From: Lachnospiraceae bacterium
GTDB taxonomy: Bacteria; Bacillota; Clostridia; Lachnospirales; Lachnospiraceae
Assembly: GCA_016297945.1 (NCBI GenBank)
Contig: JAEDFR010000001.1
Span: forward strand, 1 to 64,000
Length of the DNA: 64,000 nt
Direction of reading: 5' to 3'
The number at the start of each line of letters is the position of its first letter. Within the stretch, counting starts at the first letter, position 1. Shown in pieces: positions 54,308 to 63,770 of the stretch. The translations under genes and the position numbers were made by a program. A model generated the notes under the pieces. The model saw nothing but the letters and a program-made list of their open reading frames with translations. It had not been told where the DNA came from and did no database searches.

Positions 54308-55972
54308 TTATCTATCCAACAACCCGCGATAGGAAACAGCTTCTAATATATGTTTTTCATCTATAATCTGTGCACCATCCAGATCCGCAATTGTCCTTGC
54401 GACCCGTAACGTGCGATGATATCCCCGCATACTCAGATTTTTGGTATTATAATAATTCTCCATGATTTTTTCCGCATGATTCGTCATACCACAGATTTTC
54501 TCCATTTCTTTTGCCGCAATCCTTCCGTTATATACGCCTATTCCATTTCGATTCTTTTGAATTTCTCTTGCTTTTATAACTCTTTTCCGAATACTTTCGC
54601 TGGTCTCCTCCTGCGTTTTTTTCCTCATCTGTTCATAGGAACCGCGTAAAACATTTACACATAGATCAAAACGATTTAATAACGGTCCCGATATACTATG
54701 AACATATCGTTCGACTTCTTTTTGACCGCAGTTACAGTGGTTTCTGTCAGGATAGTAGCCACACGGACAAGGGTTCATGGCTGCAACAAGCATAAAATTG
54801 CATGGATAGACATAGCTCCCACTTTTTCTGGTGATCACAATTTGCCCTTCTTCCATAGGTTGTCTGAGCATATCCAACGTTTGTCTTTTAAATTCCGGTA
54901 ATTCGTCTAAGAAAAGCACACCGTGATTTGATAAAGAAATGATTCCCGGCATCGGAATAATGCCGCCACCGACAAGAGCCTGCGGTGTAATGGTATGATG
55001 TGCACTTTGATATGGTCTTTCCCGAATAAAAGGAAAATCCTCATGAAGTAAGCCGGCAACACTATATATCTTAGATGTTTCCAACATTTCCTCTTCCTCC
55101 ATGGGTGGTAAGATGCCCGCGAGCGCAGTAGCGATCATGGATTTTCCGGTTCCGGGAGGTCCTGTTAACAGTAGATTGTGAAATCCTGCCGCCGCAATCT
55201 CCGCGGCACGTTTAGCTGCCTTTTGTCCGATGATATCACTAAAATCTAGTTTCACGTTTATTTTTTCTTTTGTCTTTTTTCCGATTTTTGCTATGTTATC
55301 TTCTCTGATGGTAATCTGATTATTTTCTTCTTTATTTTTCTTTTTATTTTCTTCTTTTTTCTTTTTATTTTTTTCATCATTCTCTCTTTCTATAGTCTTT
55401 TCCTGTGTGATTATATCAATATTTGCTCCGATGTTTTTATTTTGCTCTTTCACACTTTCCAAAGAACGTTGAAAAATCATGATCAATTCATCTAAATCTT
55501 GTAAAGGAATCGTTTCTATTCCCTTGATAAATCGTGCCTCCCTACAATTATCCATTGGCAACAGGCATTTGCTTATTCCACACGCTTTTGCCTTTAATAG
55601 AATTGGCAGAATTCCACTCACTCCACGAATTTTTCCATCCAGCCCCAACTCTCCGATTGCCATCCAATTACATTCCTTCGGAAGATTTATAATTCCCATG
55701 GAAGCTAATATGCCAATTGCAATCGGCAGATCAAACGCTGTCCCGCCTTTTTTGATTCCGGCGGGTGATAAGTTTATCGTCACTCGTTTTGGCGGAATCG
55801 CATAGCCAATATTTTTTAATGCTACACGAACACGCTCTGCCGACTCTTTTACCTCATGTCCCAGATTTCCAACTAAATCCATACATGGCAACCCGTCTGC
55901 CATATCAATTTCTGCCGTAACAAGATATCCTTCGACACCATTTACGGCTCCTGTCAATAAAGATTTAACCAT
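54308..55972 (-). CDS. comM: ComM/YifB-type AAA ATPase with Lys/Glu-rich insertion
   Basis: 554 residues. An N-terminal LonC-like domain (1-165, AEIDMADGLPCMDLVGNLG) precedes the Mg-chelatase-type AAA core: Walker A GPPGTGKSM (271-279), LFLDELPEF (Walker B), MNPCPCGYYPD and FDLCVNV; a C-terminal helical domain ends SYRGLLDR. In other bacteria ComM is a branch-migrating helicase for recombination of transformed DNA. Homologues have about 505 residues; the surplus is a low-complexity Lys/Glu/Asn insert at about 173-240. Near dprA, another transformation gene, in an organism with type IV pili. Confidence 0.9.
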   Translation of the reverse strand: MVKSLLTGAVNGVEGYLVTAEIDMADGLPCMDLVGNLGHEVKESAERVRVALKNIGYAIPPKRVTINLSPAGIKKGGTAFDLPIAIGILASMGIINLPKECNWMAIGELGLDGKIRGVSGILPILLKAKACGISKCLLPMDNCREARFIKGIETIPLQDLDELIMIFQRSLESVKEQNKNIGANIDIITQEKTIERENDEKNKKKKEENKKKNKEENNQITIREDNIAKIGKKTKEKINVKLDFSDIIGQKAAKRAAEIAAAGFHNLLLTGPPGTGKSMIATALAGILPPMEEEEMLETSKIYSVAGLLHEDFPFIRERPYQSAHHTITPQALVGGGIIPMPGIISLSNHGVLFLDELPEFKRQTLDMLRQPMEEGQIVITRKSGSYVYPCNFMLVAAMNPCPCGYYPDRNHCNCGQKEVERYVHSISGPLLNRFDLCVNVLRGSYEQMRKKTQEETSESIRKRVIKAREIQKNRNGIGVYNGRIAAKEMEKICGMTNHAEKIMENYYNTKNLSMRGYHRTLRVARTIADLDGAQIIDEKHILEAVSYRGLLDR

Positions 55973-56032
55973 ATTGATTCTCCTTTTCTTTGATTATTAT
56001 TTTTATTTTGTTTTTCTTATCCTCAGCACCGC

Positions 56033-56087
56033 CAGGCAATTCCTGCGGGGTATATTTGACTTGCTTCCTCCTCCCTTACCCCGCCAG
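56033..56087 (-). other. Structured leader upstream of comM
   Basis: In the 310-bp gap between pilT and comM no convincing gene exists. On the minus strand GCGGGGTA (56084-56077) pairs perfectly with TACCCCGC (56052-56045) across 24 nt. The downstream CAGG (56045-56042) can instead pair with CCTG (56036-56033), so two exclusive foldings exist, about 65-110 nt before the comM ATG. A cis-acting RNA is possible; I do not recognise a known riboswitch class. A further small stem lies at 56193-56208 (TCGACA/TGTCGA). Confidence 0.3.
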
Positions 56088-56221
56088 ACATAACGCATGG
56101 ATAAATGAGCGCATTTTAAGATTTTAAGCCTCACCACAGAATATAATTTTTCAAAAAAATTTCTTATTTCAATTTGTACAACTTGAAATATTTCGACAGA
56201 ATTGTCGAGAAAAGATTTAGA

Positions 56222-56250
56222 ATGCTCCCGCCAAAAACCGGCGGGAGCAT
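56222..56250 (-). terminator. Terminator-like hairpin after pilT
   Basis: ATGCTCCCGCC, 7-nt loop, GGCGGGAGCAT: a perfect 11-bp GC-rich stem 33 nt after the pilT stop. The T-tract on the minus strand is poor (TCTAAATCTTTT), so efficiency is uncertain. Confidence 0.65.
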
Positions 56251-56282
56251 GTGAATTCAAATAAATGCCAAAATAACCGAAA

Positions 56283-57347
56283 TTAGAATACCTGTGTACG
56301 CATCTTTTCGGGATCACGTGCGTACTGAATACAACTTTCTTTTGAAATCTTGCGTTCCATATACAGCTTCATCAGATAATCATCCAATGTTGACATTCCT
56401 TCTCGTTTACTTGTCTGAATGACAGATTGAAGCTGATGGGTTTTACCTTCACGGATCAGGTTACGAACAGCTGAATTTGCATGCATAACTTCGAATGCAG
56501 CCACACGACCATCTTCTGTGACATTCGGAATCAAGGTCTGAGAAATAATGCAGACCAATACGGCAGACAACTGTACACGAATCTGCTGTTGCTGATGTGT
56601 CGGGAATGTATCAATAATACGGTCAACAGTCGAAGAGGCGTCCATGGTATGTAAGGTAGATAATACTAAGTGTCCGGTTTCAGCTGCTGTGATTGCTGTT
56701 GAGATTGTTTCAAAGTCACGCATCTCACCTACCAGAATAACATCCGGATCTTCACGAAGTGCACCACGAAGTGCATTTGCAAAACTCTGGGTATCCTGAT
56801 TAACCTCACGCTGGTTGATCATGGACATCTTATGTGTATGTGTATACTCGATAGGTTCCTCAATTGTAATGATATGTGCATCACGATGCTCATTTATCTT
56901 ATCAATAATAGATGCAAGAGTGGTCGATTTACCGGAACCGGTAGGTCCGGTTACCAAAATTAAACCTCTCTTACGCTGATATAAATCAACAACCGACTGA
57001 GGAATACCAAGCTTTTCAGTTGTAGGGATTTCTGTTGTTACAGTACGAAATGCGATACCGATACTACCGCGCTGCTTATAAACATTGACACGATAACGTC
57101 CGATATTGGGATAACCTACGGACATATCGTATTCACCCATTTCCTCAAAACGTTCTCTCTGCTTCGGTCTTAACAAGTTAACTACAAATTCCAATGTATC
57201 ATTCGGTGTCAATACCGGCAAATCCAATTTTTGTAAGTGACCATTCAAACGCATAATCGGCGGTACGCCTACAGTAATATGGCAGTCAGATGCACCTGCA
57301 TTGTACGCAATTCCTAAAATTTCCTCTAACGTTGCTGGATATCCCAT
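56283..57347 (-). CDS. pilT: Type IV pilus retraction ATPase PilT
   Basis: 354 residues, PilT length. An N-terminal PAS-like domain (ASDCHITVGVPPIMRLNG) precedes Walker A GPTGSGKST (134-142), the Asp box IEEPIE, Walker B PDVILVGEMRD (201-211), the His box ETGHLVLSTLH, and the retraction-specific segment AVRNLIREGKTHQL near residue 300. There is no zinc tetracysteine, unlike PilB. It lies 40 kb from the pil operon and 28 nt behind sigK, which suggests co-transcription with it. SD AGGAG 7 nt before the ATG. Confidence 0.96.
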   Translation of the reverse strand: MGYPATLEEILGIAYNAGASDCHITVGVPPIMRLNGHLQKLDLPVLTPNDTLEFVVNLLRPKQRERFEEMGEYDMSVGYPNIGRYRVNVYKQRGSIGIAFRTVTTEIPTTEKLGIPQSVVDLYQRKRGLILVTGPTGSGKSTTLASIIDKINEHRDAHIITIEEPIEYTHTHKMSMINQREVNQDTQSFANALRGALREDPDVILVGEMRDFETISTAITAAETGHLVLSTLHTMDASSTVDRIIDTFPTHQQQQIRVQLSAVLVCIISQTLIPNVTEDGRVAAFEVMHANSAVRNLIREGKTHQLQSVIQTSKREGMSTLDDYLMKLYMERKISKESCIQYARDPEKMRTQVF

Positions 57348-57375
57348 TTCTTATCTCCTTTACCTTCCCAACATT

Positions 57376-58023
57376 TTACCTTGTTGTGTCATCCTCAAAT
57401 CTGGCCCGAAGTTTTCGCAAAGCCTTTTTTTCAATTCTGGATACGTAGCTTCGTGAAATCCCAAGCATTTGGCCAATCATTCGCTGCGGCATCTCCTCTT
57501 CCCCATCCAATGCATATCTGAGACGAATAACCTGCAATTCCTTTGGTGTTAATGTCTCTGCCAATATCGCACGAAGTTTTTTGATATCATCCTGTAATGA
57601 CATTTTTTCAAACGCATCGGTATCTTCCGCACAGGTAATGTCGAGAAGACTGATCTCATTACCCTCTTTGTCAATACCGACCGGTTCATATATCGATACA
57701 TCTTTTGAGGATTTTTTCTTGGCTCGTAACATCATCAGCAGTTCGTTGTCTATACAACGTGCCGCATAAGTAGCTAACCGGTTTCCTTTGCTTCCATCAT
57801 ACGTCTGAATGGCTTTAATCAGACCAATGGTCCCTATGGAAATCAAATCCTCTGGACTTTCATCCACATTTTGATATTTCTTTGCAATATGAGCAACCAA
57901 CCGCAAATTTCGCTCTATTAAAATCTGCCTGGCTTCTTCGGACACCTCTTTTTCGCCCTCCAAATACATGCGGATATAGTAAGCTTCTTCTTCCTCGCTT
58001 AAGGGTTGTTTAAATGTTCTCAT
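57376..58023 (-). CDS. sigK: RNA polymerase sigma factor, SigK type
   Basis: 215 residues, sigma-70 family. Regions 2.1-2.4 have ERNLRLVAHIAKKYQN, DLISIGTIGLIKAIQTYD and RLATYAARCIDNELLM; the SSKDVSIYEPVGIDKEGNEISLLDI stretch is characteristic of the SigK/SigE sporulation group. Region 4 has GISRSYVSRIEKKALRKLRARF. The gene is uninterrupted, with no skin element. An N-terminal segment of about 16 residues before the conserved core resembles the short SigK pro-sequence. The vegetative-type promoter and the linkage to pilT are unusual for a late mother-cell sigma factor. SD GGGGA. Confidence 0.88.
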   Translation of the reverse strand: MRTFKQPLSEEEEAYYIRMYLEGEKEVSEEARQILIERNLRLVAHIAKKYQNVDESPEDLISIGTIGLIKAIQTYDGSKGNRLATYAARCIDNELLMMLRAKKKSSKDVSIYEPVGIDKEGNEISLLDITCAEDTDAFEKMSLQDDIKKLRAILAETLTPKELQVIRLRYALDGEEEMPQRMIGQMLGISRSYVSRIEKKALRKLRARFEDDTTR

Positions 58024-58092
58024 CCAAAATCCCCGAAAACGGTTTTACTATATTCTATGCTTAGGGCTTAATTAAGGTTTCACAACATATTT

Positions 58093-58121
58093 ATTATACA
58101 AACTATACTTTCAAAGTGCAA
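58093..58121 (-). promoter_or_regulatory. Sigma-A type promoter of sigK-pilT
   Basis: On the minus strand TTGCAC (58121-58116), 17-bp spacer, perfect TATAAT (58098-58093); start near 58086, about 60 nt before the sigK ATG. Confidence 0.65.
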
Positions 58122-58136
58122 GTTTGTTCTGCTAAT

Positions 58137-58186
58137 TTTTCATCTTCTACTTAGATTTTCATCTTCTGCATTATTTTTCATCTTTT
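58137..58186. repeat. Three 12-bp direct repeats with 19-bp period upstream of the sigK promoter
   Basis: TTTTCATCTTCT at 58137 and 58156 and TTTTCATCTTTT at 58175 (plus-strand reading), each separated by 7 bp. On the transcribed orientation they read AGAAGATGAAAA and lie about 50-100 bp upstream of the start site, where activator sites are common. The rest of the gap to gtrA shows nothing else. Confidence 0.6.
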
Positions 58187-58262
58187 CTAACCGGCTCTCA
58201 ACTGTCCGGCACAATAATCTGCCGCTATAAAAGTGCTTATTTCATGCACGAAAATTGAAAAT

Positions 58263-58757
58263 CTATTTCTTTCTGTCTTTAAATGCCCAAAATTTGTTTA
58301 AGATAAAATTAATCGGTATGGTAATCAACAATGTAACAAGGGGTGCAATGGCTTCAGGAACGTGTAAAAACCGAACCCAGATTACCAGTAAAACATTTTC
58401 CAACACCAGACCGGTTCCGGCATAAGACAAAAATGTTTTCACAAATGCCTGCCACAAAGATCTTGCAGCATTTTCCTCTTTTACAAAAACATATTTATTG
58501 TTCCAATAAAAAGCATTCATTACACTGACCAAAAAACCAATGACACTGGCAATCAGGTAATGGCATCCGGCAAAGATACAAATCAGATAGGTAAAATAAT
58601 GAATTAAAGTATTGGATACACCTACAATCCCAAATTTAATAAATTGTAAAAAAGCCTCCCACTGTGCGTCGGATAAAGATATACGAAATACTTTTCGAAT
58701 AAAAAAATCCAAAATAAAGACAAGTATTTCCCACAGCTTATTAAGTAATTTAATCAT
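58263..58757 (-). CDS. GtrA-like membrane protein
   Basis: 164 residues. After a 35-residue amphipathic N-terminus four membrane helices follow (about 38-58, 66-86, 105-125, 133-153), starting FIKFGIVGVSNTLIHYFTYL, with FYWNNKYVF between helices 2 and 3 and FILNKFWAFKDRKK at the end. These are the GtrA/DUF-type motifs of proteins that flip polyprenyl-phosphate-linked sugars. It could work with the GtrB-like glycosyltransferase at 35917-36849, although the genes are 21 kb apart. Single gene between hemW and sigK. Confidence 0.88.
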   Translation of the reverse strand: MIKLLNKLWEILVFILDFFIRKVFRISLSDAQWEAFLQFIKFGIVGVSNTLIHYFTYLICIFAGCHYLIASVIGFLVSVMNAFYWNNKYVFVKEENAARSLWQAFVKTFLSYAGTGLVLENVLLVIWVRFLHVPEAIAPLVTLLITIPINFILNKFWAFKDRKK

Positions 58758-58921
58758 CTTTTAATTTTCCTTGTTGCAGTTTCTATTTTCATTTCTGATT
58801 CTCTTTGTTAAAAATCTATATATATATCTGACACCTTAATGATGTTTTATAAAAATTACAATACATAGTTGATTGTTTCTTAATAATTCTATGATTTGCA
58901 ATACTTTATTGATCATTTCCA

Positions 58922-60073
58922 CTATATGAATTTTTCAAACACCCAATTGCTGACATCCATGCCAAATTCGGTAAGCGCAATCCGGTCCTGATTTCGGTCA
59001 ACCAAAATCAGTTTCTCTTTTTCAAGCTCCTGTAGTTCTTTTGAAAAACGTTCAAAGGCCGAACAACCAAATTGGGCTTCAAATTGTTGTAAGGAAACGC
59101 CCCTTGACATGCGAAGTCCCAAAAAGAAGAATTCTGCCATAGCATCTTCTTTGGATATTTGTTCTATCTCATCATACTGTTGGTACAGATCTTCGTTGAC
59201 AGGTTCTTTCGTTAATGTCCACAACGAAATATATTGTTTCAAATCACCAATATTTCTCGTCCGGTATCCGCGTATAAATGAAGAAGCCCCTAAGCCAACA
59301 CCCAGGTAGGGCACTCTTTCCCAATATCCGCTGTTATGTTTTGATTCAAATCCGGCTTTTGCATAATTAGATATTTCATACCGGTAATAACCCGCAGCTT
59401 GTAAAATCCGTTTTGTTTCATGATACATTGCGCGATCCGTTTCCTCATCGGGAAGCAGTTCTTTATGATTGGCATATTGCTCATAAAACGGCGTGTTCTC
59501 TTCCAGAATCAGACTGTACGAAGAAATATGTTCCGGATTTAATGAAATAATATTATGTAAACCCTCGGTGTATTCTTCCAAGAACTGCCCGGGAAGTGCC
59601 GACATGCAATCGATATTGATATTTTGAAATCCTGCTTTCCTTGCATCCGAGTAGATATGCAAAAATTGCTCATAGGTATGAATTCTTCCTAACAACAACA
59701 GCTTGTCATTTTGAACAGACTGCAGACCAATGCTTAAACGGTTAAAACCGGCTTTTCTTAATTTATGTAAACCATTATATTCCATGGTTGCCGGATTGAT
59801 TTCTATTGTTATTTCTGCATCCGGACACACATCAAATTTACTCCTAATCAAATCGAGCAGTTCTGTCAGCTGCTCCGGCATAAGAACAGAAGGAGTTCCT
59901 CCTCCAAAATAAATCGTTTCCAGTTTTTCAGGCAAGCTTTCTGCATAATAACCAATTTCATTTTTTAATGCCTGCACATACTGTTTTTTTACAGTATCGT
60001 CCGCAGGCATTGATAAAAAATCACAATAATTACATTTTTTTACACAGAAAGGAATGTGTACATATAATTCCAC
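58922..60073 (-). CDS. hemW: HemW-like radical SAM protein
   Basis: 383 residues. The radical-SAM motif C10-x3-C14-x2-C17 (FCVKKCNYCDF) starts the protein, followed by YFGGGTPSVL, ITIEINPAT and RLSIGLQSVQNDKL; a HemN-type C-terminal domain follows (FFLGLRMSRGVSLQQFE). HemW members act as haem chaperones; the cysteine spacing and length are those of HemW, not of coproporphyrinogen dehydrogenase HemN. GTG start with AGAGGA 5 nt upstream. Follows lepA, the usual Firmicute order. Confidence 0.9.
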   Translation of the reverse strand: MELYVHIPFCVKKCNYCDFLSMPADDTVKKQYVQALKNEIGYYAESLPEKLETIYFGGGTPSVLMPEQLTELLDLIRSKFDVCPDAEITIEINPATMEYNGLHKLRKAGFNRLSIGLQSVQNDKLLLLGRIHTYEQFLHIYSDARKAGFQNINIDCMSALPGQFLEEYTEGLHNIISLNPEHISSYSLILEENTPFYEQYANHKELLPDEETDRAMYHETKRILQAAGYYRYEISNYAKAGFESKHNSGYWERVPYLGVGLGASSFIRGYRTRNIGDLKQYISLWTLTKEPVNEDLYQQYDEIEQISKEDAMAEFFFLGLRMSRGVSLQQFEAQFGCSAFERFSKELQELEKEKLILVDRNQDRIALTEFGMDVSNWVFEKFI

Positions 60074-60198
60074 AGTTTTCCTCTTTTTATAACTTCTTTC
60101 TATATCTTCTTTTTACATTTTCTTTTATAACTTCTTTTATATCTTCATCCAATTCAGTATATGATACCATAATCAAAAGAACATCTTTTTATGCACAT

Positions 60199-62016
60199 TT
60201 ACTTTTTATCATCCAGCTTCAAAACGCTCATAAAGGCTGATTGCGGAATTTCTACATTGCCAACCTGTCGCATACGTTTTTTGCCCTCTTTCTGCTTCTC
60301 AAGCAGTTTCTTTTTACGAGTGATATCACCACCGTAACATTTGGCAAGGACATCTTTGCGCATTGCCTTAACTGTTTCTCTGGCAATTACTTTTCCGCCG
60401 ACAGCTGCCTGAATGGGAATTTCAAAAAGGTGTCTCGGAATTTCATCCTTAAGCTTTTCACACATCCTGCGGCCTCTGTCATAAGCAGAATCCTTATGAA
60501 CAATAAAAGAAAGTGCATCTACCTCTTCTTTGTTGATTAAAATATCCAGCTTCACCAGTTCAGAACGAACATATCCCTTTAATTCATAATCAAAAGAAGC
60601 ATATCCTCTGGAGCGTGATTTTAACGCATCAAAGAAATCATAGATAATTTCATTTAAAGGTAAATCGTATTTTAATAAAGCCCTGGTTTCTTCCATGTAA
60701 TCCATGCCAAGATAAACACCACGGCGTTCCTGGCACAATTCCATGATAGAACCGATGAACTCCGTTGTAACCATAATCTCAGCGGTTACAATCGGTTCTT
60801 CCATATAATCAATTTCTGAAGGATCCGGTAAGTTACTGGGATTTGTTAACTCGATCACTTCACCATTGGTCTTATATACTTTATAAATAACACCCGGTGC
60901 TGTTGTCACCAGATCCAGATTATATTCGCGTTCTAAACGTTCCTGTATGATCTCCAAATGAAGCAATCCCAAAAATCCGCAACGGAAACCAAATCCCAAT
61001 GCAATGGAAGTCTCCGGCTCATAATTCAGGGACGCATCATTAAGCTGCAGTTTTTCTAAGGCATCTCTTAAATCCGGATACTTTGCACCATCCGCCGGAT
61101 ACATGCCGCAGTATACCATGGAATTCACTTTTTTATATCCGGGAAGCGGCTCTTTACAAGGATTATCCGCATCGGTCACCGTATCTCCAACTGCCGTGTC
61201 ACGCACATTTTTGATGGACGCGGTAATATAACCAACCATACCGGCAGCCAATTCATCACACGGAATAAACTGGCCGGCGCCAAAATATCCCACTTCGACA
61301 ACATCAGCCGTAGCGCCGGTTGCCATCATCCGGATGCGCGTTCCTTTTTTTACGGTACCGTCAACCAGTCGGCAAAAAATAATAACGCCTTTATAAGAAT
61401 CATATAACGAATCGAATATCAAAGCAGACAAAGGTGCATCCGGATTTCCCTTGGGTGCCGGAATCTTTTGTACAACCTGTTCCAGCACTTCTTCAATACC
61501 AATTCCGTTTTTTGCAGAAATCATAGGTGCATCCTGTGCTTCAATGCCAATGACATCTTCAATTTCATCCTTGACACGCTGCGGTTCTGCACTGGGCAGA
61601 TCGATTTTATTGATAACCGGAAAAACATCCAAATCGTGATCCAACGCCAGATAAACATTGGCTAACGTCTGCGCTTCAATACCCTGAGCGGCATCTACAA
61701 CCAAAATGGCACCGTCACAGGCTGCAAGCGCACGGCTCACTTCATAATTAAAATCCACATGCCCCGGCGTATCAATCAGATTAAAGATATACTCTTCCCC
61801 ATCCTTTGCTTTATAAACAATACGCACGGTCTGCGCTTTAATGGTAATTCCTCTTTCGCGCTCCAAATCCATATTATCCAGAACCTGTGCCTGCATCTCA
61901 CGGCTGGTCAAAAGTCCTGTTTTTTCTATAATACGGTCAGCCAGCGTTGACTTTCCGTGATCTATATGTGCCACAATACAAAAATTGCGGATTTTACTCT
62001 GATCAATATGCTGCAT
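60199..62016 (-). CDS. lepA: Elongation factor 4 (LepA)
   Basis: 605 residues, the family length. Translational GTPase with [13 protein letters not shown] (G1), [11 protein letters not shown] (G2), DTPGHVDF (G3), NKIDLPSA (G4), then the domain order G-II-III-V and the LepA-specific C-terminus ending KLDDKK, with [21 protein letters not shown]. It remodels ribosomes during elongation. ATG 62016 has GGAGGAG upstream and fits family starts; the frame extends upstream to 62079 but without a signal. Confidence 0.97.
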   Translation of the reverse strand: MQHIDQSKIRNFCIVAHIDHGKSTLADRIIEKTGLLTSREMQAQVLDNMDLERERGITIKAQTVRIVYKAKDGEEYIFNLIDTPGHVDFNYEVSRALAACDGAILVVDAAQGIEAQTLANVYLALDHDLDVFPVINKIDLPSAEPQRVKDEIEDVIGIEAQDAPMISAKNGIGIEEVLEQVVQKIPAPKGNPDAPLSALIFDSLYDSYKGVIIFCRLVDGTVKKGTRIRMMATGATADVVEVGYFGAGQFIPCDELAAGMVGYITASIKNVRDTAVGDTVTDADNPCKEPLPGYKKVNSMVYCGMYPADGAKYPDLRDALEKLQLNDASLNYEPETSIALGFGFRCGFLGLLHLEIIQERLEREYNLDLVTTAPGVIYKVYKTNGEVIELTNPSNLPDPSEIDYMEEPIVTAEIMVTTEFIGSIMELCQERRGVYLGMDYMEETRALLKYDLPLNEIIYDFFDALKSRSRGYASFDYELKGYVRSELVKLDILINKEEVDALSFIVHKDSAYDRGRRMCEKLKDEIPRHLFEIPIQAAVGGKVIARETVKAMRKDVLAKCYGGDITRKKKLLEKQKEGKKRMRQVGNVEIPQSAFMSVLKLDDKK

Positions 62017-62050
62017 AATTCTCCTCCGATATGAAAGCCTATCGTATTGA

Positions 62051-62079
62051 ATTATAGCAAAATTCCTTATGGTAAGCAA
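62051..62079 (-). promoter_or_regulatory. Promoter of lepA
   Basis: On the minus strand TTGCTT (62079-62074), 17-bp spacer, TATAAT (62056-62051) with extended TGC. About 35 nt before the ATG at 62016. Confidence 0.65.
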
Positions 62080-62107
62080 TAAAATGATGTAAGTGTCAAA
62101 AATACAA

Positions 62108-63394
62108 TTATCCTTCTCCTTTCAGAACCATAGCCAGTATCTGTGCCAAAGGCTCTGCAGCATTCATTGCTTCCTGTACAGTATTGGTCTGCGCACCGAC
62201 TTCAATCAAAAGGCTCTTGGGTCGGTAATGCATATTGTATCGAAGTCCTTTTAAGTAAATATTTCTTGCAAATCCCGGATAATACCGGTCTGCAGCGAGT
62301 TTCATCTGAAACGAAAACGCCAGATTTTCCTTGATGTACGGATTTTTCAGATAATCAATATCTCCTGTTGCATTCAGATAACTGATTCCGTTAAAAAACA
62401 TAAATTGTGCCGTCTGGCGGCCTCCTACCTCCTGCACCAGATGTGTCGTTTTCGCCACTCCGTCACGATGTAAATCAATAATGACCTCTATACTCGGATT
62501 TTCTGCAAGTATCTTTTCAATTGCGGGTGCCGATACCGAATACGCGTAGTCGCGATTGGGCAAATCATAAATACCGGTATCATGTATGACATGAAATCCA
62601 TATTCCTCCCTGAGAATCCCGGCAAGTTTTTCGCCCACGCCAACAATAGTCGTCGACGGATCTCCGGCTACACTGTCAACAAATCCCTCCTGGGAATGTG
62701 TATGATAAATTAAAATCTGCGGAAGCGAGTTATCCTGCTTCATTGTAGCATCAAATGTTAAAAACTGACCGACATCCAACTTATCCGCCGTCACGCTGGT
62801 TGTTGAATCAACCGTATAGTAATGTTGTTTTAAATAGGAAAAATCCTGCAAAGCATCATAATCAGGTGTAAAAACAGGCTCCTCCTGTTTGACAAAAGCA
62901 GAATTTGCAGCTTTTTGATTTTCTGCTAACATCAATTCTTCCATAGACGGCACAGGTTTTATTGTTTCATCGGTATTCTCAGACAGACTGTTTTCTTCTT
63001 CGTCAATTTCATTTTGCTTCTCATCCGCCAAAGTAAGCGCATCGTCTTCTGTTTCCTCTGAACCGGAATTTGTATTTCCAAATTGCTCCATAAAATATTC
63101 CTTAGCCGTATCGTCCAAATTGCTTTTGCTTTGAACTTCCACATAAGACGGATAGTTCAGATAGAAACCATAATTTCCTCCCACCAAAGAAAATGCCATT
63201 TCAGAAAATGATATATCCGTTTTTCCAAAGGCGCCGTTTCCAAAATAGGTCTGCGAAAAGACCATATTACAAAACTCTTCTTTATAACAAAACGACAGTA
63301 AAATAAATAAACAAAAAAAAGTACAAAGTGCCAATCCCTGCTCGGGACTGCCGATAACTTGTCTTTTCCGATATCGATAATGCCTTCTTCTCAT
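62108..63394 (-). CDS. spoIIP: Stage II sporulation protein P (SpoIIP)
   Basis: 428 residues. A basic N-terminus ([12 protein letters not shown]), one membrane helix at about 18-38 and an acidic linker (about 95-170) lead to the SpoIIP domain (about 200-425): [69 protein letters not shown]. The domain has the metal-binding His and Glu residues of an N-acetylmuramoyl-L-alanine amidase/endopeptidase. It acts in septal peptidoglycan degradation during engulfment. The spoIIP gene often follows gpr; here no gpr is found between it and rpsT. Confidence 0.95.
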   Translation of the reverse strand: MRRRHYRYRKRQVIGSPEQGLALCTFFCLFILLSFCYKEEFCNMVFSQTYFGNGAFGKTDISFSEMAFSLVGGNYGFYLNYPSYVEVQSKSNLDDTAKEYFMEQFGNTNSGSEETEDDALTLADEKQNEIDEEENSLSENTDETIKPVPSMEELMLAENQKAANSAFVKQEEPVFTPDYDALQDFSYLKQHYYTVDSTTSVTADKLDVGQFLTFDATMKQDNSLPQILIYHTHSQEGFVDSVAGDPSTTIVGVGEKLAGILREEYGFHVIHDTGIYDLPNRDYAYSVSAPAIEKILAENPSIEVIIDLHRDGVAKTTHLVQEVGGRQTAQFMFFNGISYLNATGDIDYLKNPYIKENLAFSFQMKLAADRYYPGFARNIYLKGLRYNMHYRPKSLLIEVGAQTNTVQEAMNAAEPLAQILAMVLKGEG

Positions 63395-63473
63395 ATACTC
63401 ACCACTTCAATATATGTCCGAAAGCGACTATCTATGACCATGTTGTCCCCAAAACATACAAGACAAAGATTCT

Positions 63474-63706
63474 TTTTCGGATTTGTGTTCCCAATATATA
63501 TCTTTGCCACTGATTTTTATGAGGTTTTGTGCCTATCTTAGCGGCATAAGCGAACAAAAAGGAATGCCCGGTTTCAACTGTCTGAAGACGAAGTCTGAGT
63601 TTTGAAACCGGGCATTTAATAAAATTTTGTGAGCATGCCGCTTAGAGAGGCTAAAAACCGAAGTACGAAGCGGCAAAGATATATATTGGGAACACAAATA
63701 CGAAAA
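63474..63706. repeat. Nested 233-bp inverted repeat between spoIIP and rpsT
   Basis: Arms 63474-63508 and 63672-63706 are 35 nt long and complementary with one mismatch (key part GTGTTCCCAATATATATC). Further inside AGCGGCAT (63540-63547) pairs with ATGCCGCT (63635-63642), and at the centre lies a perfect 14-bp stem. The complete element could fold into one long hairpin. It contains no convincing gene. It looks like a miniature inverted-repeat element or a structured RNA; the 420-bp gap between spoIIP and rpsT holds only this and the terminators. Confidence 0.7.
63563..63616 (-). terminator. Central hairpin of the palindromic element, terminator-like
   Basis: AATGCCCGGTTTCA (63563-63576) and TGAAACCGGGCATT (63603-63616) form a perfect 14-bp stem. 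On the minus strand it is followed by CCTTTTTG, as in an intrinsic terminator that could stop transcription coming from rpsT. Confidence 0.6.
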
Positions 63707-63723
63707 GGGAATTACAATAAAAA

Positions 63724-63752
63724 AGCCAACCGATGGGTTAATTCGGTTGACT
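63724..63752 (-). terminator. Intrinsic terminator of rpsT
   Basis: On the minus strand AGTCAACCGA, 9-nt loop, TCGGTTGGCT followed by TTTTTTATTG (63723-63714): a 10-bp stem with one mismatched or wobble pair and a strong T-tract, about 60 nt after the stop. Confidence 0.8.
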
Positions 63753-63770
63753 TTGCATACGTTTCATTTC

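Noticed and set aside
56003..56317. 104-codon minus-strand frame downstream of pilT
   Set aside because: It starts inside pilT, has no ribosome-binding site, spans the pilT terminator hairpin and has an arbitrary composition. Treated as non-coding.
60087..60170. 27-codon ORF between lepA and hemW with a charged product (start MVSYTELDEDIKEV)
   Set aside because: Reads protein-like, but has no SD or promoter and the region consists of short AAGAAG-type repeats. Too weak to list.
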